A stretch of DNA of 64,000 nucleotides from Crocosphaera sp. UHCC 0190. GTDB taxonomy: Bacteria; Cyanobacteriota; Cyanobacteriia; Cyanobacteriales; Microcystaceae. Where the stretch lies: contig NZ_JAYGHP010000003.1 in the NCBI RefSeq assembly GCF_034932065.1, positions 62,001 through 126,000 on the forward strand. The letters are read 5' to 3'. A program made the position numbers and the translations under genes. The notes under the pieces were generated by a model. The model saw only the letters and a program-made list of their open reading frames with translations, made no database searches and had not been told where the DNA came from. Below are positions 43,088 to 54,393 of the stretch, piece by piece; position 1 is the first letter of the stretch, and every line of letters begins with the position of its first letter.

Positions 43088-44761
43088 CTATGTTTGCGTA
43101 AAACTATAAATGGTTTGCAGTTCCCAGGGAAGGGTACAAATAGAGGGTTTTTTTGTTAAGGGAAAGCTATGACGATCTAATTTAACTTGTAACCCTAACA
43201 TGGGATCATCTCCCGCAGAAATTAAAAATTCTAAGCGTTTAATATTAGGCCAAGTAACAAGATCATCTAAAATATTCAGAATTGCCTGAACATAAGGATG
43301 TTTCCCTTGATGATACCAATTATGAGCCACCATTTGGGCCTGTTCAAACCCTAGATGAAAAATTAAAGAAGGGTGTTCAAATAAGGCGATCGCAACGGGT
43401 CTTGTTTCTTCTTGTAATAATAATTGTGCGGAACGACTTAATTGACGAACCTGTTCTAAATTAGCATAACGTTCTGTGACTGAACCTGTTTTTATGTCCC
43501 AATCGATGGCAATAGTAATTAAATAGGTTTGTAGGAGTAAATGCCCTAATTTTTCTGCTTTGGTTGCTAAGTAACTTGAATTATAATTATTGGATTCTAT
43601 TAACAAAGGAAGACGATCTACTACTTCTAAACCATACCCTTTTAACCCGGCAATTTTTCGAGGATTATTAGTAATGAGACGAATTTTTTTAACGCCCAAA
43701 TCATTCAACATTTGGGCCCCCATTCCATAGTCTCGTAAATCTGCGGGAAACCCTAATCGTTCATTTGCTTCTACGGTATCTAGTCCCATATCTTGCAAAG
43801 AATAAGCTTTTAATTTATTAACTAACCCTATTCCTCGGCCTTCCTGTCGTAAATAAACCACCACACCTAACCCGGCTTCTTCTATCATTTTAAGTGCTGT
43901 TTGTAGCTGCATTCGACAGTCACAACGTAAAGATCCTAAAGCATCTCCGGTTAAACATTCGGAGTGCATTCTTACCATAACAGAATGATCTTTAAACTCA
44001 GCAGGATCACCTTTTACTATAGCAACGTGTTCCGTTTCATCTAAAACATTGCGATAAGCATATATTTTAAAGGTTCCAAACTGACTAGGAAACTGACACA
44101 CTGTTTCTAAATAAACAAAACGATCATGTTTCAAACGATAACTAATTAAATCGGCAATACTAATTAGTTTTAGATCGTGTTTTTTGGCATAATCAAATAG
44201 TTCAGGCAGTCGGGCCATCGAACCATCAGGGTTTTGGATCTCACAGATCACCCCGGCCGGATAAAGTCCTGCTAACCTAGATAAGTCTACTGCGGCCTCT
44301 GTATGGCCGGCCCGTTTGAGAACCCCTCCTTCTTTTGCACGGATGGGAAAAATATGACCAGGACGGGTTAAATCGTCGGATTGGGTGTTAGGATTAATGG
44401 CAACTTGAATGGTGCGGGCCCGGTCTTCTGCGGAAATGCCTGTGGTGACACCAAGATGAGGTGACGCATCGATACTGACGGTAAATGCGGTTTGGTTGCT
44501 ATCGGTGTTTTTTGTGACCATTAAGGGCAGATCTAGCGCGTCTAACCGTTCCCCTTGCATGGCTAAACAGATCAATCCCCTGGCCTCTACTGCCATAAAA
44601 TTTATCATATTAGGGGTGGCAAATTGGGCAGCACAGATGAGATCGCCTTCATTTTCGCGGTTCTCATCATCTACGACAATAATAGCGCGGCCAGATTTAA
44701 TATCAGCTAAGGCAGCATCAATGGGGTCAAATTCAGGCATTAAGGTTTGTGAGGCGTTCAC
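43088..44761 (-). CDS. ribBA: Bifunctional DHBP synthase / GTP cyclohydrolase II
   Basis: A 557-residue fusion for riboflavin synthesis. The RibB half (about 1-205) has 'VVDDENRENEGDLICAAQFA' and 'GHTEAAVDLSRL'; it makes 3,4-dihydroxy-2-butanone 4-phosphate from ribulose 5-phosphate. The RibA half (about 210-400) has zinc-binding 'ECLTGDALGSLRCDC' and 'YLRQEGRGIGLVNKLKAYSL'; it opens GTP. A tail of about 150 residues is the extension found in cyanobacterial RibBA proteins and has no known function. Monocistronic. Confidence 0.96.
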   Translation of the reverse strand: MNASQTLMPEFDPIDAALADIKSGRAIIVVDDENRENEGDLICAAQFATPNMINFMAVEARGLICLAMQGERLDALDLPLMVTKNTDSNQTAFTVSIDASPHLGVTTGISAEDRARTIQVAINPNTQSDDLTRPGHIFPIRAKEGGVLKRAGHTEAAVDLSRLAGLYPAGVICEIQNPDGSMARLPELFDYAKKHDLKLISIADLISYRLKHDRFVYLETVCQFPSQFGTFKIYAYRNVLDETEHVAIVKGDPAEFKDHSVMVRMHSECLTGDALGSLRCDCRMQLQTALKMIEEAGLGVVVYLRQEGRGIGLVNKLKAYSLQDMGLDTVEANERLGFPADLRDYGMGAQMLNDLGVKKIRLITNNPRKIAGLKGYGLEVVDRLPLLIESNNYNSSYLATKAEKLGHLLLQTYLITIAIDWDIKTGSVTERYANLEQVRQLSRSAQLLLQEETRPVAIALFEHPSLIFHLGFEQAQMVAHNWYHQGKHPYVQAILNILDDLVTWPNIKRLEFLISAGDDPMLGLQVKLDRHSFPLTKKPSICTLPWELQTIYSFTQT

Positions 44762-44881
44762 AAGTTATTGGTTAAATTAGTAGAACTTATCCTATTCTAA
44801 ATTGTAGCGGATTCTTCTAACTGTGTTGGGCATGAACTTTTTTGGTGATAGAATATTGAGTGGGTTTATCAAATACAGTAA

Positions 44882-46309
<1,428 letters not shown>

Positions 46310-46385
46310 TTAGAAGATTAACCTAGATCGTCCCCAAGGATAAGTTATTGGTTGGCTGATTAGAGATCCAAGAATTTTGACAAAA

Positions 46386-47159
46386 CTAACCAAAAGCCGA
46401 TGATCCGAAGTCTGGGGGTACATCTTGCCATCTTCCCTGTCCTACTGCGCGGACTGCTTCCGTTAAGCTAACATCCCCAGTATACAAAGCTTTGCCGATA
46501 ATTACCCCCGTCACGCCAATGGGTTCTAATGCTAATAATCCTAAAACGTCGGTGAGGGAACTGACTCCCCCTGATGCAATGATAGGGATGTTAACATGAT
46601 TCGCTAATTCTCGTAAGGCTTCACGGTTAGGCCCTTGTAATGTCCCGTCTCGGTGTATATCCGTGTAAATAATGGCTGTTACCCCTAATGCTGCCATTTT
46701 TTGGGCCAAGTCTGTCGCTAACACTTCTGAGGTTTCTAACCATCCTCTGGTGGCAACTTTCCCATTTCTTGCATCAATTCCTACAGCTATTTTGCCAGGA
46801 AATTCTTGACAGAGTTGTTGCACTAAGTCGGGGTTTTCCACTGCAACCGTCCCCAGAATGGCACGATCAACCCCTAACTTAATGAGTTGAGCAACACTGT
46901 TGCGATCGCGTAATCCTCCCCCTACCTGTACGGGAATGGAAATGGCCCTGGCGATCGCCTCTATAGTATTTAGGTTAACAGGTTTGCCCTGTTTTGCTCC
47001 ATCAAGGTCTACCAAATGCAAACGGGTGGCCCCTTCATCGGCCCATTGTCGCGCCACTTCTACGGGGTTGTCGTTATAAACTTGGGATTGTTGATAGTCA
47101 CCTTGATAAAGACGAACACAACGTCCTTCAAGCAGATCGATCGCAGGGATAACGTCCAT
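46386..47159 (-). CDS. hisA: ProFAR isomerase HisA
   Basis: A 257-residue TIM-barrel isomerase of histidine synthesis (ProFAR to PRFAR). Catalytic Asp in '[19 protein letters not shown]' and Asp in '[16 protein letters not shown]' are both present, with phosphate-binding 'VQVGGGLRD' and '[10 protein letters not shown]'. Length and ends are normal. Confidence 0.97.
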   Translation of the reverse strand: MDVIPAIDLLEGRCVRLYQGDYQQSQVYNDNPVEVARQWADEGATRLHLVDLDGAKQGKPVNLNTIEAIARAISIPVQVGGGLRDRNSVAQLIKLGVDRAILGTVAVENPDLVQQLCQEFPGKIAVGIDARNGKVATRGWLETSEVLATDLAQKMAALGVTAIIYTDIHRDGTLQGPNREALRELANHVNIPIIASGGVSSLTDVLGLLALEPIGVTGVIIGKALYTGDVSLTEAVRAVGQGRWQDVPPDFGSSAFG

Positions 47160-47223
47160 TTAATCTATTTTCATAACTCTATGAATAATAATAACGGTAA
47201 TAACGACTGAGAACAATTAAGCA

Positions 47224-48216
47224 TTAGCCCATAAAGTCGATCAATGTCTGAAGGTATCTGTTAGAATTTCCACGGCTTACTATTGCTACATCAAGGGCTA
47301 CATTTTGATAGAGTTTTAGGGAACGATAAATTGCCTTGATTATCCATTCTATTTCGTTACCGAAGGCACCACCACCAAGAAGTGTCAAGTATATTGTCTT
47401 GTTTCCGTTGCGGAGATAATTCAAAATACCTGCACAAAAGATTGACTCATAAGATGCTTCCAAAATAAGTTGTGCAAATTCTGACCATAGTTGAGAGGAG
47501 TGAGGTGAATAGGCAACTGGTAGGGCAGAGCAATAAGCTTGTGATACAGTGTGTCTTGAGTTAGCAATGGTTACTTCGGTATTCCATTGAATACCAATGC
47601 GTAATAACTGTCTCAATTGATCAATCTCAGATTTATTGGCTAATTTAAGTCGATCTGTAATTTCAATTAAGCCTTGCTCAGAAGCTAAAGCATAACCATT
47701 TTTCATTACCCAAAGACGATCATCTAAGTTTCCTAAAGCTTCTCCCATATCAATCAGACAATTTATTTGATTATCGGTTGATTGTCCTATTTTGCCATTA
47801 ACATTGGCAAAATAGTTTCGATAAATAGTTCCTGCTCCTGCTGCAATAGCACAAGCTGGTCCTTGTGTCCTATCATACTCATATCTGTCAATGCCATCTT
47901 CTGGGGTGACAGTGGGAGATACCATCTCAAGAAGGTTAAACTGTGAAGCAACCTGAAAGAGACAATCAGCATTTGATTGACTAGCGTGCAGAGATTGAAC
48001 ATCTGCTATGACTTCACGAACAGATATTTTTCCAGTGGGTATTTTGCTACAGTAAACTTGATTTCGCAATTCCCCTAAAGATGGGGTTTCTAATATACCG
48101 CTAACAAATTCCTTGCCATTTACATGAGATTTCAGCACTTTCCCTTCAACTGACATATTTTTACGAACTTGTTCAGGAGACTGTTCATAAAAACCTGTAA
48201 GTTCTTCAAACCACAT
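47224..48216 (-). CDS. Macro-domain-like protein
   Basis: A 330-residue protein. Mid-protein 'FQVASQFNLLEMVSPTVTPE' and 'TQGPACAIAAGAGTIYRNYF', and the C-terminal 'LTLLGGGAFGNEIEWI', resemble the phosphate and ribose loops of macro-domain/PARG-like ADP-ribose-binding folds. A role in ADP-ribose or NAD metabolism is an inference. AGGAGA precedes the start. No recognised operon partner. It could belong to a toxin- or conflict-related family. Confidence 0.55.
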   Translation of the reverse strand: MWFEELTGFYEQSPEQVRKNMSVEGKVLKSHVNGKEFVSGILETPSLGELRNQVYCSKIPTGKISVREVIADVQSLHASQSNADCLFQVASQFNLLEMVSPTVTPEDGIDRYEYDRTQGPACAIAAGAGTIYRNYFANVNGKIGQSTDNQINCLIDMGEALGNLDDRLWVMKNGYALASEQGLIEITDRLKLANKSEIDQLRQLLRIGIQWNTEVTIANSRHTVSQAYCSALPVAYSPHSSQLWSEFAQLILEASYESIFCAGILNYLRNGNKTIYLTLLGGGAFGNEIEWIIKAIYRSLKLYQNVALDVAIVSRGNSNRYLQTLIDFMG

Positions 48217-48246
48217 TACAATTCTCCTTTAAGAGCTAGAAAACGT

Positions 48247-48366
48247 CTATACTTGAACTATTTGATTAACAGTTAAATCTAAAATAGTTGGTTGTTTGGG
48301 ACTACCAATATAACGAGAACCACCAATACCTAAATAATCGACAATTCTAATTTTTGAATTAAAATG
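48247..48366 (-). pseudogene. Fragment of a Uma2-family endonuclease gene
   Basis: About 40 codons with no start, reading 'IRIVDYLGIGGSRYIGSPKQ' then 'PTILDL' and a stop. This matches the C-terminal part of Uma2/DUF820 proteins ('WIVDYLGLGGxRYIGxPKxPT'). The bulk of the gene is missing between pepP and the macro-domain-like gene. Confidence 0.65.
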
Positions 48367-48369
48367 TGT

Positions 48370-49686
48370 TTAAACAATGTCATCAATTGCTTTAGGAACA
48401 GCAGCAGTTAAAACCTCATGACCCGTTTCTGTTACTAAAATATCATCCTCAATTCTAATACCAATACCGCGCCATCTTTCAGGAATTTCTGGTTGTCCTT
48501 CTGCGGGTTTAATATCGGGGCCTATATAAATACCAGGTTCAACGGTTAAAACATGACCTGCTTCTAAGGGAAGCCAAGTTTCTTCCCCTTGTTTATAAAC
48601 CCCCACATCATGCACATCTAAACCCAACCAATGGCCAGTTTTGTGCATATAAAAAGGCTTATATTTTTCCTCTTTAATTATCTCCTCTAAGTCTCCTTTT
48701 AATAATCCTAAATCGATTAATCCCTGTACCAAAACACAAACCGCCATATCATGAAACTCATTATATGGGTTTCCAGGTTTCACCGATTCAATGGCTTTTA
48801 ATTGAGCTTCTAGTACCAACTCATAAATGGCTTTTTGTTCCCCCGTAAACTTACCATTGACGGGAAAAGTTCGGGTAATATCCCCATTATAATAACCATA
48901 GGAACAACCCGCATCAATTAACAATAAATCATTTTCTTGAATCTGACGGTTATTCTCAATATAATGAAGAATACAAGCATTAGAACCCGATGCCACAATA
49001 GAAGGATAAGCCGGCCCCATTCCCCCATGAAGTCGAAAAGTATGTTCAATTTCTGCTTGAATTTGATACTCATAATGACCCGCTTTTACAAATTCTCTGG
49101 CCCGGTTATGAGCAGAAGCAGAAATGTCCATCGCTTGACGTAACATCCCTAATTCAGAGGCACTTTTTACCTGTCGCATGGGGTGAAGAATATGGTTAGT
49201 ATCTTCAATAGCAACTGGGCCAGTTCCCCGCTTAGGATAGGTTGCCATTAAGCTTTGCCAATGGGATAAAATGACATCGTTAAAATGCTTATCTCTACCT
49301 AAATGATAATAAATTCGATCTGCTTTCTTGAGATATTGAGGTAATTTTTCATCTAATTCTGCGATGGGATAAGCTTCATCTGCACTATACTTTTCTTTGG
49401 CCCCTTCTACCCCACACCGATACCCTGTCCATGTCTCTTTTTCAGGATCTTTGGGTTGTATAAATAAGATAAAACGGTGTTCTTCATGATGAGGGGCCAA
49501 AACAGCAACCGCTTCTGGTTCATTAAATCCCGTTAAATAGAAAAAATCACTATCCTGACGAAAAACATATTCAACATCATTGTGCATAACTGAAGTTGGC
49601 GCACTGCGAAAAATTGCCGTTCCTTTGCCCATTTTTTCCATCAATTTTTCTCGTCTTTGACGGTATTCGCTCCACTCAATGCCCAT
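48370..49686 (-). CDS. pepP: Xaa-Pro aminopeptidase (peptidase M24B)
   Basis: A 438-residue aminopeptidase P. The N-terminal creatinase-type domain ('DVEYVFRQDSDFFYLTGFNE') is followed by the pita-bread domain with the metal ligands: Asp in 'LLIDAGCSYGYYNGDITRTF', His in 'MHKTGHWLGLDVHDVG' and Glu in 'VEPGIYIG' and 'RIEDDILVT'. Removes N-terminal residues next to Pro. Normal length. Confidence 0.95.
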   Translation of the reverse strand: MGIEWSEYRQRREKLMEKMGKGTAIFRSAPTSVMHNDVEYVFRQDSDFFYLTGFNEPEAVAVLAPHHEEHRFILFIQPKDPEKETWTGYRCGVEGAKEKYSADEAYPIAELDEKLPQYLKKADRIYYHLGRDKHFNDVILSHWQSLMATYPKRGTGPVAIEDTNHILHPMRQVKSASELGMLRQAMDISASAHNRAREFVKAGHYEYQIQAEIEHTFRLHGGMGPAYPSIVASGSNACILHYIENNRQIQENDLLLIDAGCSYGYYNGDITRTFPVNGKFTGEQKAIYELVLEAQLKAIESVKPGNPYNEFHDMAVCVLVQGLIDLGLLKGDLEEIIKEEKYKPFYMHKTGHWLGLDVHDVGVYKQGEETWLPLEAGHVLTVEPGIYIGPDIKPAEGQPEIPERWRGIGIRIEDDILVTETGHEVLTAAVPKAIDDIV

Positions 49687-49827
49687 AATCTGCCATCACA
49701 ATGTTTACTAACTTATTAAGTTAACTCAAAACTTCCCAGAAAGGTAGGAAAAATATCAAAATTTCTTGGTAATTTAAGATCCTGCCCCTAAGGACATAAT
49801 ACATTTGTATGCAAAACTGTTGGAAAC

Positions 49828-49884
49828 AGGACTTACACAATTGAACTATGTTTTTTGTAGGGGTAATTCATGAATTACCCCTAC
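49828..49884. repeat. Half MITE: AGGACTTACACAA end plus perfect palindrome
   Basis: AGGACTTACACAA (49828-49840) is followed by a perfect 28-bp palindrome with core TAATTCATGAATTA in a GTAGGGG...CCCCTAC frame (49857-49884). No matching right end is visible. The rest of the 461-bp gap is AT-rich and must carry the ndhF3 promoter. Confidence 0.8.
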
Positions 49885-49989
49885 TAGAAAAATTAGGGGA
49901 CAAGTTTCAAGCTTGACCTCAATAGAAGAACAAAAAAACTATTCTACCGACAGAATAGTTATAGCAGCGAAACTTATTATTGATATAAC

Positions 49990-50014
49990 TCAATGATAAG
50001 TTTGTAGGTATTGA
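49990..50014. promoter_or_regulatory. Possible LysR (NdhR/CcmR-type) site upstream of ndhF3
   Basis: TCAAT(G) and (T)ATTGA form an inverted repeat with a 15-base spacer, about 135 bases upstream of ndhF3. NdhR/CcmR controls the inducible ndhF3 operon in other cyanobacteria through TCAAT-type sites. The match here is weak. Confidence 0.3.
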
Positions 50015-50147
50015 CTAAATACTATGATTGGTGCATAATAAAATCTAACAAAAAAAGGATCTAGGTCATCTTTAAACAGGTAAAGTCAAGCTATCTTTCG
50101 TTAATTACTACTTATTGATTTCTAAGCGCATTTTTTGAGGAAATTTC

Positions 50148-51986
50148 ATGTTAGATTCCTTAAGCCAGACTGTCTGGTTAGTTCCTTTGTATGCCTTAAT
50201 GGGGGCATTATTAATCCTTCCCTGGTCCCCTGGTATTATTCGTCAAACAGGCCCCAGGCCATCTGGTTATATCAGCATTATCATGACTCTGGTGGCTTTA
50301 TTCCATAGTTTGTTTACTTTGGGGAATATCTGGCAAAAACCGCCTCAATATCTCTCTGCAACTTGGTTACATACCACCACGTTAGATCTTACCCTTGATC
50401 TCGAAATTTCGACAGTAACCGTTGGGGCCTTGGTGGTTATTACTGGGTTAAATTTAATGGCCCAAATTTACGCCATTGGTTACTTAGAAATGGACTGGGG
50501 ATGGGCGCGTTTTTATGCGTTAATGGCTTTATTTGAGGGGGGAATGTGTTCCCTTGTCCTTTGTAACTCCCTCTTTTTCAGTTATGTGGTGCTGGAAGTT
50601 CTCACCTTGGGAACCTATCTATTAATTGGGTTTTGGTTTAACCAGTCTTTGGTGGTGACGGGGGCCCGAGATGCGTTTTTAACGAAACGGGTTGGGGACT
50701 TAATTTTATTAATGGCCGTGGTGGCCTTATTACCCTTAGCAGGAACCTGGAATTATGATCAATTAGCCATTTGGGCAGAAACGGCTGATCTTAACCCTAC
50801 GGTTGCAACCTTACTCTGTTTAGCTTTAATTGCTGGGCCTTTGGGCAAATGCGCTCAATTTCCCTTACATTTATGGTTAGATGAGGCCATGGAAGGCCCC
50901 ATGCCCGCTACTATTCTACGGAATGGCTTAGTTGTCTCTACGGGGGCCTGGGTATTGGTTAAATTACAACCCGTTTTGACCCTATCTCCCCTAGCATTGA
51001 CGGTAATGGTGTCTGTTGGGGCTGTAACGGCAGTCGGGGCGGCTTTGATTGCGATCGCTCAAATTGATGTCAAACGTTCCCTCTCCTACACTGTGAGTGC
51101 CTATATGGGCTTAGAGTTCATTGCGGTAGGAACGGGACAAACCGAAACAGCTTTACTATTATTGTTAACCTATGCGATCGCCATGGGACTATTGGTGATG
51201 AGTATTGGGGGAATTGTTCTTAATAATATTACCCAAGATTTAACCCAATATGGCGGTTTATGGTCCCGTCGTCCCATTTCTGCTATTTGTTACTTAGTGG
51301 GTGGGGCCGCTTTAGTCGCTTTTCCTCCTTTGGGGGGGTTTTGGCCCTTGCAACAACTAGCGGAAGGGTTAGGGTCATTTTCTCCCCTATTATTTGGGGT
51401 GTTATTGGTGGTAAATGGTTTAACGGCCTTTAGTGTGGCCCGTGAGTTTAGCCTCATTTTTGGGGGTCAGCCGAAACCCATGACGGTACGTTCTCCTGAA
51501 GGGTTATGGGCTTTGGTTGTACCGATGATGGTTGTGATGGGATTTGCCCTACATTTGCCTATTTTACTGTTTAAATGGCAATTATTACCTACTTTAGAAA
51601 GTGTTAACCTATCAACGGCAGGAAGTCTGGTATTATCGACGTTAATTGGTAGTGGTGCAGCCGCCTTTATCTATTTAAGCGATCGCATTCCGAAACCTGT
51701 CCAAATTAACCCTAAATGGTTACAAGATCTCTTTGCCTATGATTTATACACCCCTCAACTTTATCGAGTAACAATTGTCGCCTTAGTTGCTATTGTTTCC
51801 AATGCGGTTAATTGGTTTGATAAATTTATTGTTGATGGGGTTGTTAATATAGTGGGAATTGCGACGCTGTTTGGGGGACAAGGCTTAAAATATAATGTCA
51901 CAGGACAAGGACAATTTTATATTTTTACCATGCTTCTTGGCTTGGCGATCTTGGTATCAATTCTTTGCTTTCCCTTATTATCCTAA
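50148..51986 (+). CDS. ndhF3: NAD(P)H dehydrogenase subunit NdhF3 (CO2 uptake NDH-1)
   Basis: A 612-residue proton-pumping antiporter-like membrane subunit with about 15 helices. It has 'FFSYVVLEVLTLGTYLLIGF' and 'FPLHLWLDEAMEGPMPATIL'. The short length and the adjacent carbonic anhydrase, ndhD and CO2-hydration gene identify it as the specialised F3/F4 type, not the respiratory NdhF1. GAGG lies seven bases before the ATG. First gene of the cluster. F3 rather than F4 is inferred from the ndhF-ndhD-cupA order. Confidence 0.9.
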   Translation: MLDSLSQTVWLVPLYALMGALLILPWSPGIIRQTGPRPSGYISIIMTLVALFHSLFTLGNIWQKPPQYLSATWLHTTTLDLTLDLEISTVTVGALVVITGLNLMAQIYAIGYLEMDWGWARFYALMALFEGGMCSLVLCNSLFFSYVVLEVLTLGTYLLIGFWFNQSLVVTGARDAFLTKRVGDLILLMAVVALLPLAGTWNYDQLAIWAETADLNPTVATLLCLALIAGPLGKCAQFPLHLWLDEAMEGPMPATILRNGLVVSTGAWVLVKLQPVLTLSPLALTVMVSVGAVTAVGAALIAIAQIDVKRSLSYTVSAYMGLEFIAVGTGQTETALLLLLTYAIAMGLLVMSIGGIVLNNITQDLTQYGGLWSRRPISAICYLVGGAALVAFPPLGGFWPLQQLAEGLGSFSPLLFGVLLVVNGLTAFSVAREFSLIFGGQPKPMTVRSPEGLWALVVPMMVVMGFALHLPILLFKWQLLPTLESVNLSTAGSLVLSTLIGSGAAAFIYLSDRIPKPVQINPKWLQDLFAYDLYTPQLYRVTIVALVAIVSNAVNWFDKFIVDGVVNIVGIATLFGGQGLKYNVTGQGQFYIFTMLLGLAILVSILCFPLLS

Positions 51987-52044
51987 AGGCTTGCTCACTA
52001 ACCATTATTTGCCTTTTCATTTAACCCATTGTTAGGAGTTTATT

Positions 52045-52764
52045 ATGAAGTCTGATTCTTCCAAATTCGATATTTCTCGTCGTAATATCCTCAAATATGG
52101 TGGGGGTTTCATCGGAACAGGATTATTAGCAGCCGCTATGGGAGTAGAAACCTTAACCCCTTCTCCTGTGGTTGCTCAAAATGATATGACCCCTGACCAA
52201 GCTTTGGCAAAATTAATGGATGGTAATAAACGTTTTGCCACCATGAAAAGCAAAAATCCAAATCAAAATTTAGTGCGTCTTCAAGAATTAGCAAAAGGAC
52301 AAAAACCCTTTGCTGCTGTTTTAAGTTGTGCTGATTCAAGAGTCCCAGTAGAAATCATTTTTGATCAAGGTTTGGGAGATATTTTTGTTTGCCGAGATGC
52401 GGGAAATATTGCCATAAAAGAAGAAGTTGGTAGCTTAGAATTTGGAACGCTAGTGTTGGGAGCAAAGATTTTATTAGTGATTGGTCATGAAAGTTGTGGA
52501 GCCGTTATTGCTACAATGAAAGGGGGTGAAGTCCCTGGTTCAATTGGTACTATTTTAGCTCAAATTGAACCCGCAATTACTGAATTTATGGGTAAACAAG
52601 ATGATGAAATGGCTGTCAGAAAAGCGGTAGAAGCCAATGTTTTACATCAAATAGAAGTCTTAAAAAGATCTCCCATTATCTCTGACTTAGTAGCTCAAAA
52701 TAAACTCAAAGTTGTTGGGGCTTATTATGATTTAGATACAGGAGAAATCAGTTTAGTTGGTTAG
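52045..52764 (+). CDS. Tat-exported beta-carbonic anhydrase (EcaB-like)
   Basis: A 239-residue beta-class carbonic anhydrase. The N-terminus carries the twin-Arg signal 'SRRNILKYGGGFIGTG' ending near 'SPVVAQND', so it should act in the periplasm or thylakoid lumen. Zinc ligands are Cys and Asp in 'LSCADSRVP' and His and Cys in 'GHESCGAV'. It sits between ndhF3 and ndhD3 in the same orientation. This suits the reported association of the luminal enzyme EcaB with CupA/CupB-type NDH-1 complexes. Confidence 0.88.
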   Translation: MKSDSSKFDISRRNILKYGGGFIGTGLLAAAMGVETLTPSPVVAQNDMTPDQALAKLMDGNKRFATMKSKNPNQNLVRLQELAKGQKPFAAVLSCADSRVPVEIIFDQGLGDIFVCRDAGNIAIKEEVGSLEFGTLVLGAKILLVIGHESCGAVIATMKGGEVPGSIGTILAQIEPAITEFMGKQDDEMAVRKAVEANVLHQIEVLKRSPIISDLVAQNKLKVVGAYYDLDTGEISLVG

Positions 52765-52806
52765 GGTTGTACTTTCAGTTTAAAAGGGTTTTATAGGAAT
52801 AATAAA

Positions 52807-54300
52807 ATGCTGAGTGCTTTACTAATTTTACCAATTGTTGGGGCGGCAATAGTTGGATTTTTGCCCCTTTCATTAGATGGCTCAAAATCACGCCAAATCA
52901 CCCTATTTTTTACGGCTTTGTCCTTTGGTTGGAGTCTTTATCTCCTACAACAATTTAATCTGAATAACCCTGGTTTTCAGTTTGAAGAATACCTACCTTG
53001 GGCAAATGCTATCGGTTTAAGTTACAGTGTAGGGGTTGATGGTTTATCTTTACCCTTACTCATTCTCAATAGCTTTCTCACGGGATTTGCTATTTTTAGC
53101 ATTGGCGAAAAAGTAGAGCGACCCCGCCTTTATTATTCCTTAATTTTGTTATGTAATGGGGGAATTGCTGGGGCATTAATGGCACAAAATTTACTTTTAT
53201 TTGTGCTATTTTATGAAGTAGAATTAATTCCCTTTTACCTCATGATTGCTATTTGGGGAGGCGAAAAAAGGGGTTATGCTTCTACTAAATTTCTGATTTA
53301 TACTGCCCTTTCAGGATTATTAGTTTTAGCCGCATTTCTCGGCATGAGTTTTCTCAGTGGTTCAGCAAATTTTGATTATCTTTCTATCCACTTAGAACAG
53401 CTTTCTCTCAATACTCGCTTAATTTTGTTGACCTTACTTTTAGTCGGGTTTGGTATCAAAATTCCCTTAGTTCCTTTACATACTTGGTTGCCTGATGCCT
53501 ACACAGAAGCATCTCCCGCCGTAACTATATTATTGGGAGGAATTTTAGCCAAATTAGGAACTTATGGTTTAATTCGTTTCGGTTTACAACTATTTCCTGA
53601 AGCTTGGTCATTAATAGCCCCTGGTTTAGCCATTATTGGCACTATTAGCGTCCTCTATGGGGCCTTAAGTGCGATCGCCCAAAAAGACATCAAACGCATG
53701 GTTGCCTATAGTTCGATCGGACACATGGGTTATATTCTCGTAGCAGCCGCAGCAGGGACAGAATTAAGCATTTTAGGGGCCGTAACCCAAATGATTAGTC
53801 ATGGCTTAATTTTAGCCCTTCTGTTCTATTTAGTGGGCATTGTGGAACGCAAAGCAGGAACCCGTGACCTGGATATTCTCAATGGGTTAATGAACCCTAT
53901 TCGCGGCTTACCTCTTACCAGTGCCTTGTTAATTTTAGCAGGGATGGGCAGCGCAGGTATTCCTGGTTTAGTGGGATTTATTGCAGAATACATGGTATTT
54001 CAAGGCAGTTTTACGGCTTTTCCTATTCCCACCTTACTTTGCATCATTGCATCAGGTTTAACGGCGGTTTACTTCGTCATTCTTTTAAATCGTACCTGTT
54101 TTGGCAAACTGGACAACCAACGGGCCTATTATCCCAAAGTCTTGGCCTCAGAGAATATTCCCGCTTTAATTCTAACTGCAACTATCATCTTTTTAGGAGT
54201 TCAACCTAATTATTTAGTCCGTTGGATCGAACCGACAACTAATACAATGGTTGCTCATTTATCGACGATTGAACAGTCGCAAATTGCAGTTAAACCTTAA
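52807..54300 (+). CDS. ndhD3: NAD(P)H dehydrogenase subunit NdhD3 (CO2 uptake NDH-1)
   Basis: A 497-residue membrane subunit homologous to Nuo M. Signature sequences are 'VLFYEVELIPFYLMIAIWGG', 'LVPLHTWLPDAYTEASPAVT' and 'KDIKRMVAYSSIGHMG'. It pairs with NdhF3 and CupA in the NDH-1MS complex, which couples plastoquinone reduction to CO2 hydration. It follows the carbonic anhydrase by 42 bp. Confidence 0.92.
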   Translation: MLSALLILPIVGAAIVGFLPLSLDGSKSRQITLFFTALSFGWSLYLLQQFNLNNPGFQFEEYLPWANAIGLSYSVGVDGLSLPLLILNSFLTGFAIFSIGEKVERPRLYYSLILLCNGGIAGALMAQNLLLFVLFYEVELIPFYLMIAIWGGEKRGYASTKFLIYTALSGLLVLAAFLGMSFLSGSANFDYLSIHLEQLSLNTRLILLTLLLVGFGIKIPLVPLHTWLPDAYTEASPAVTILLGGILAKLGTYGLIRFGLQLFPEAWSLIAPGLAIIGTISVLYGALSAIAQKDIKRMVAYSSIGHMGYILVAAAAGTELSILGAVTQMISHGLILALLFYLVGIVERKAGTRDLDILNGLMNPIRGLPLTSALLILAGMGSAGIPGLVGFIAEYMVFQGSFTAFPIPTLLCIIASGLTAVYFVILLNRTCFGKLDNQRAYYPKVLASENIPALILTATIIFLGVQPNYLVRWIEPTTNTMVAHLSTIEQSQIAVKP

Positions 54301-54316
54301 TTATTACGAGCTTAAC

Positions 54317-54376
54317 GGGCTTAATATTATTAAGCCCCTACAACTTTTGTTATATATTTGGTGGGCAATGCCCACC
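54317..54376. repeat. Two palindromes between ndhD3 and cupA
   Basis: GGGCTTAATA-T-TATTAAGCCC at 54317-54337 and GGTGGGCA-A-TGCCCACC at 54360-54376. The second is followed by CTACAGGA, which serves as the cupA ribosome site. Both lie inside the presumed operon, so they could lower or process the downstream message. Confidence 0.85.
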
Positions 54377-54393
54377 CTACAGGATAATTGACA

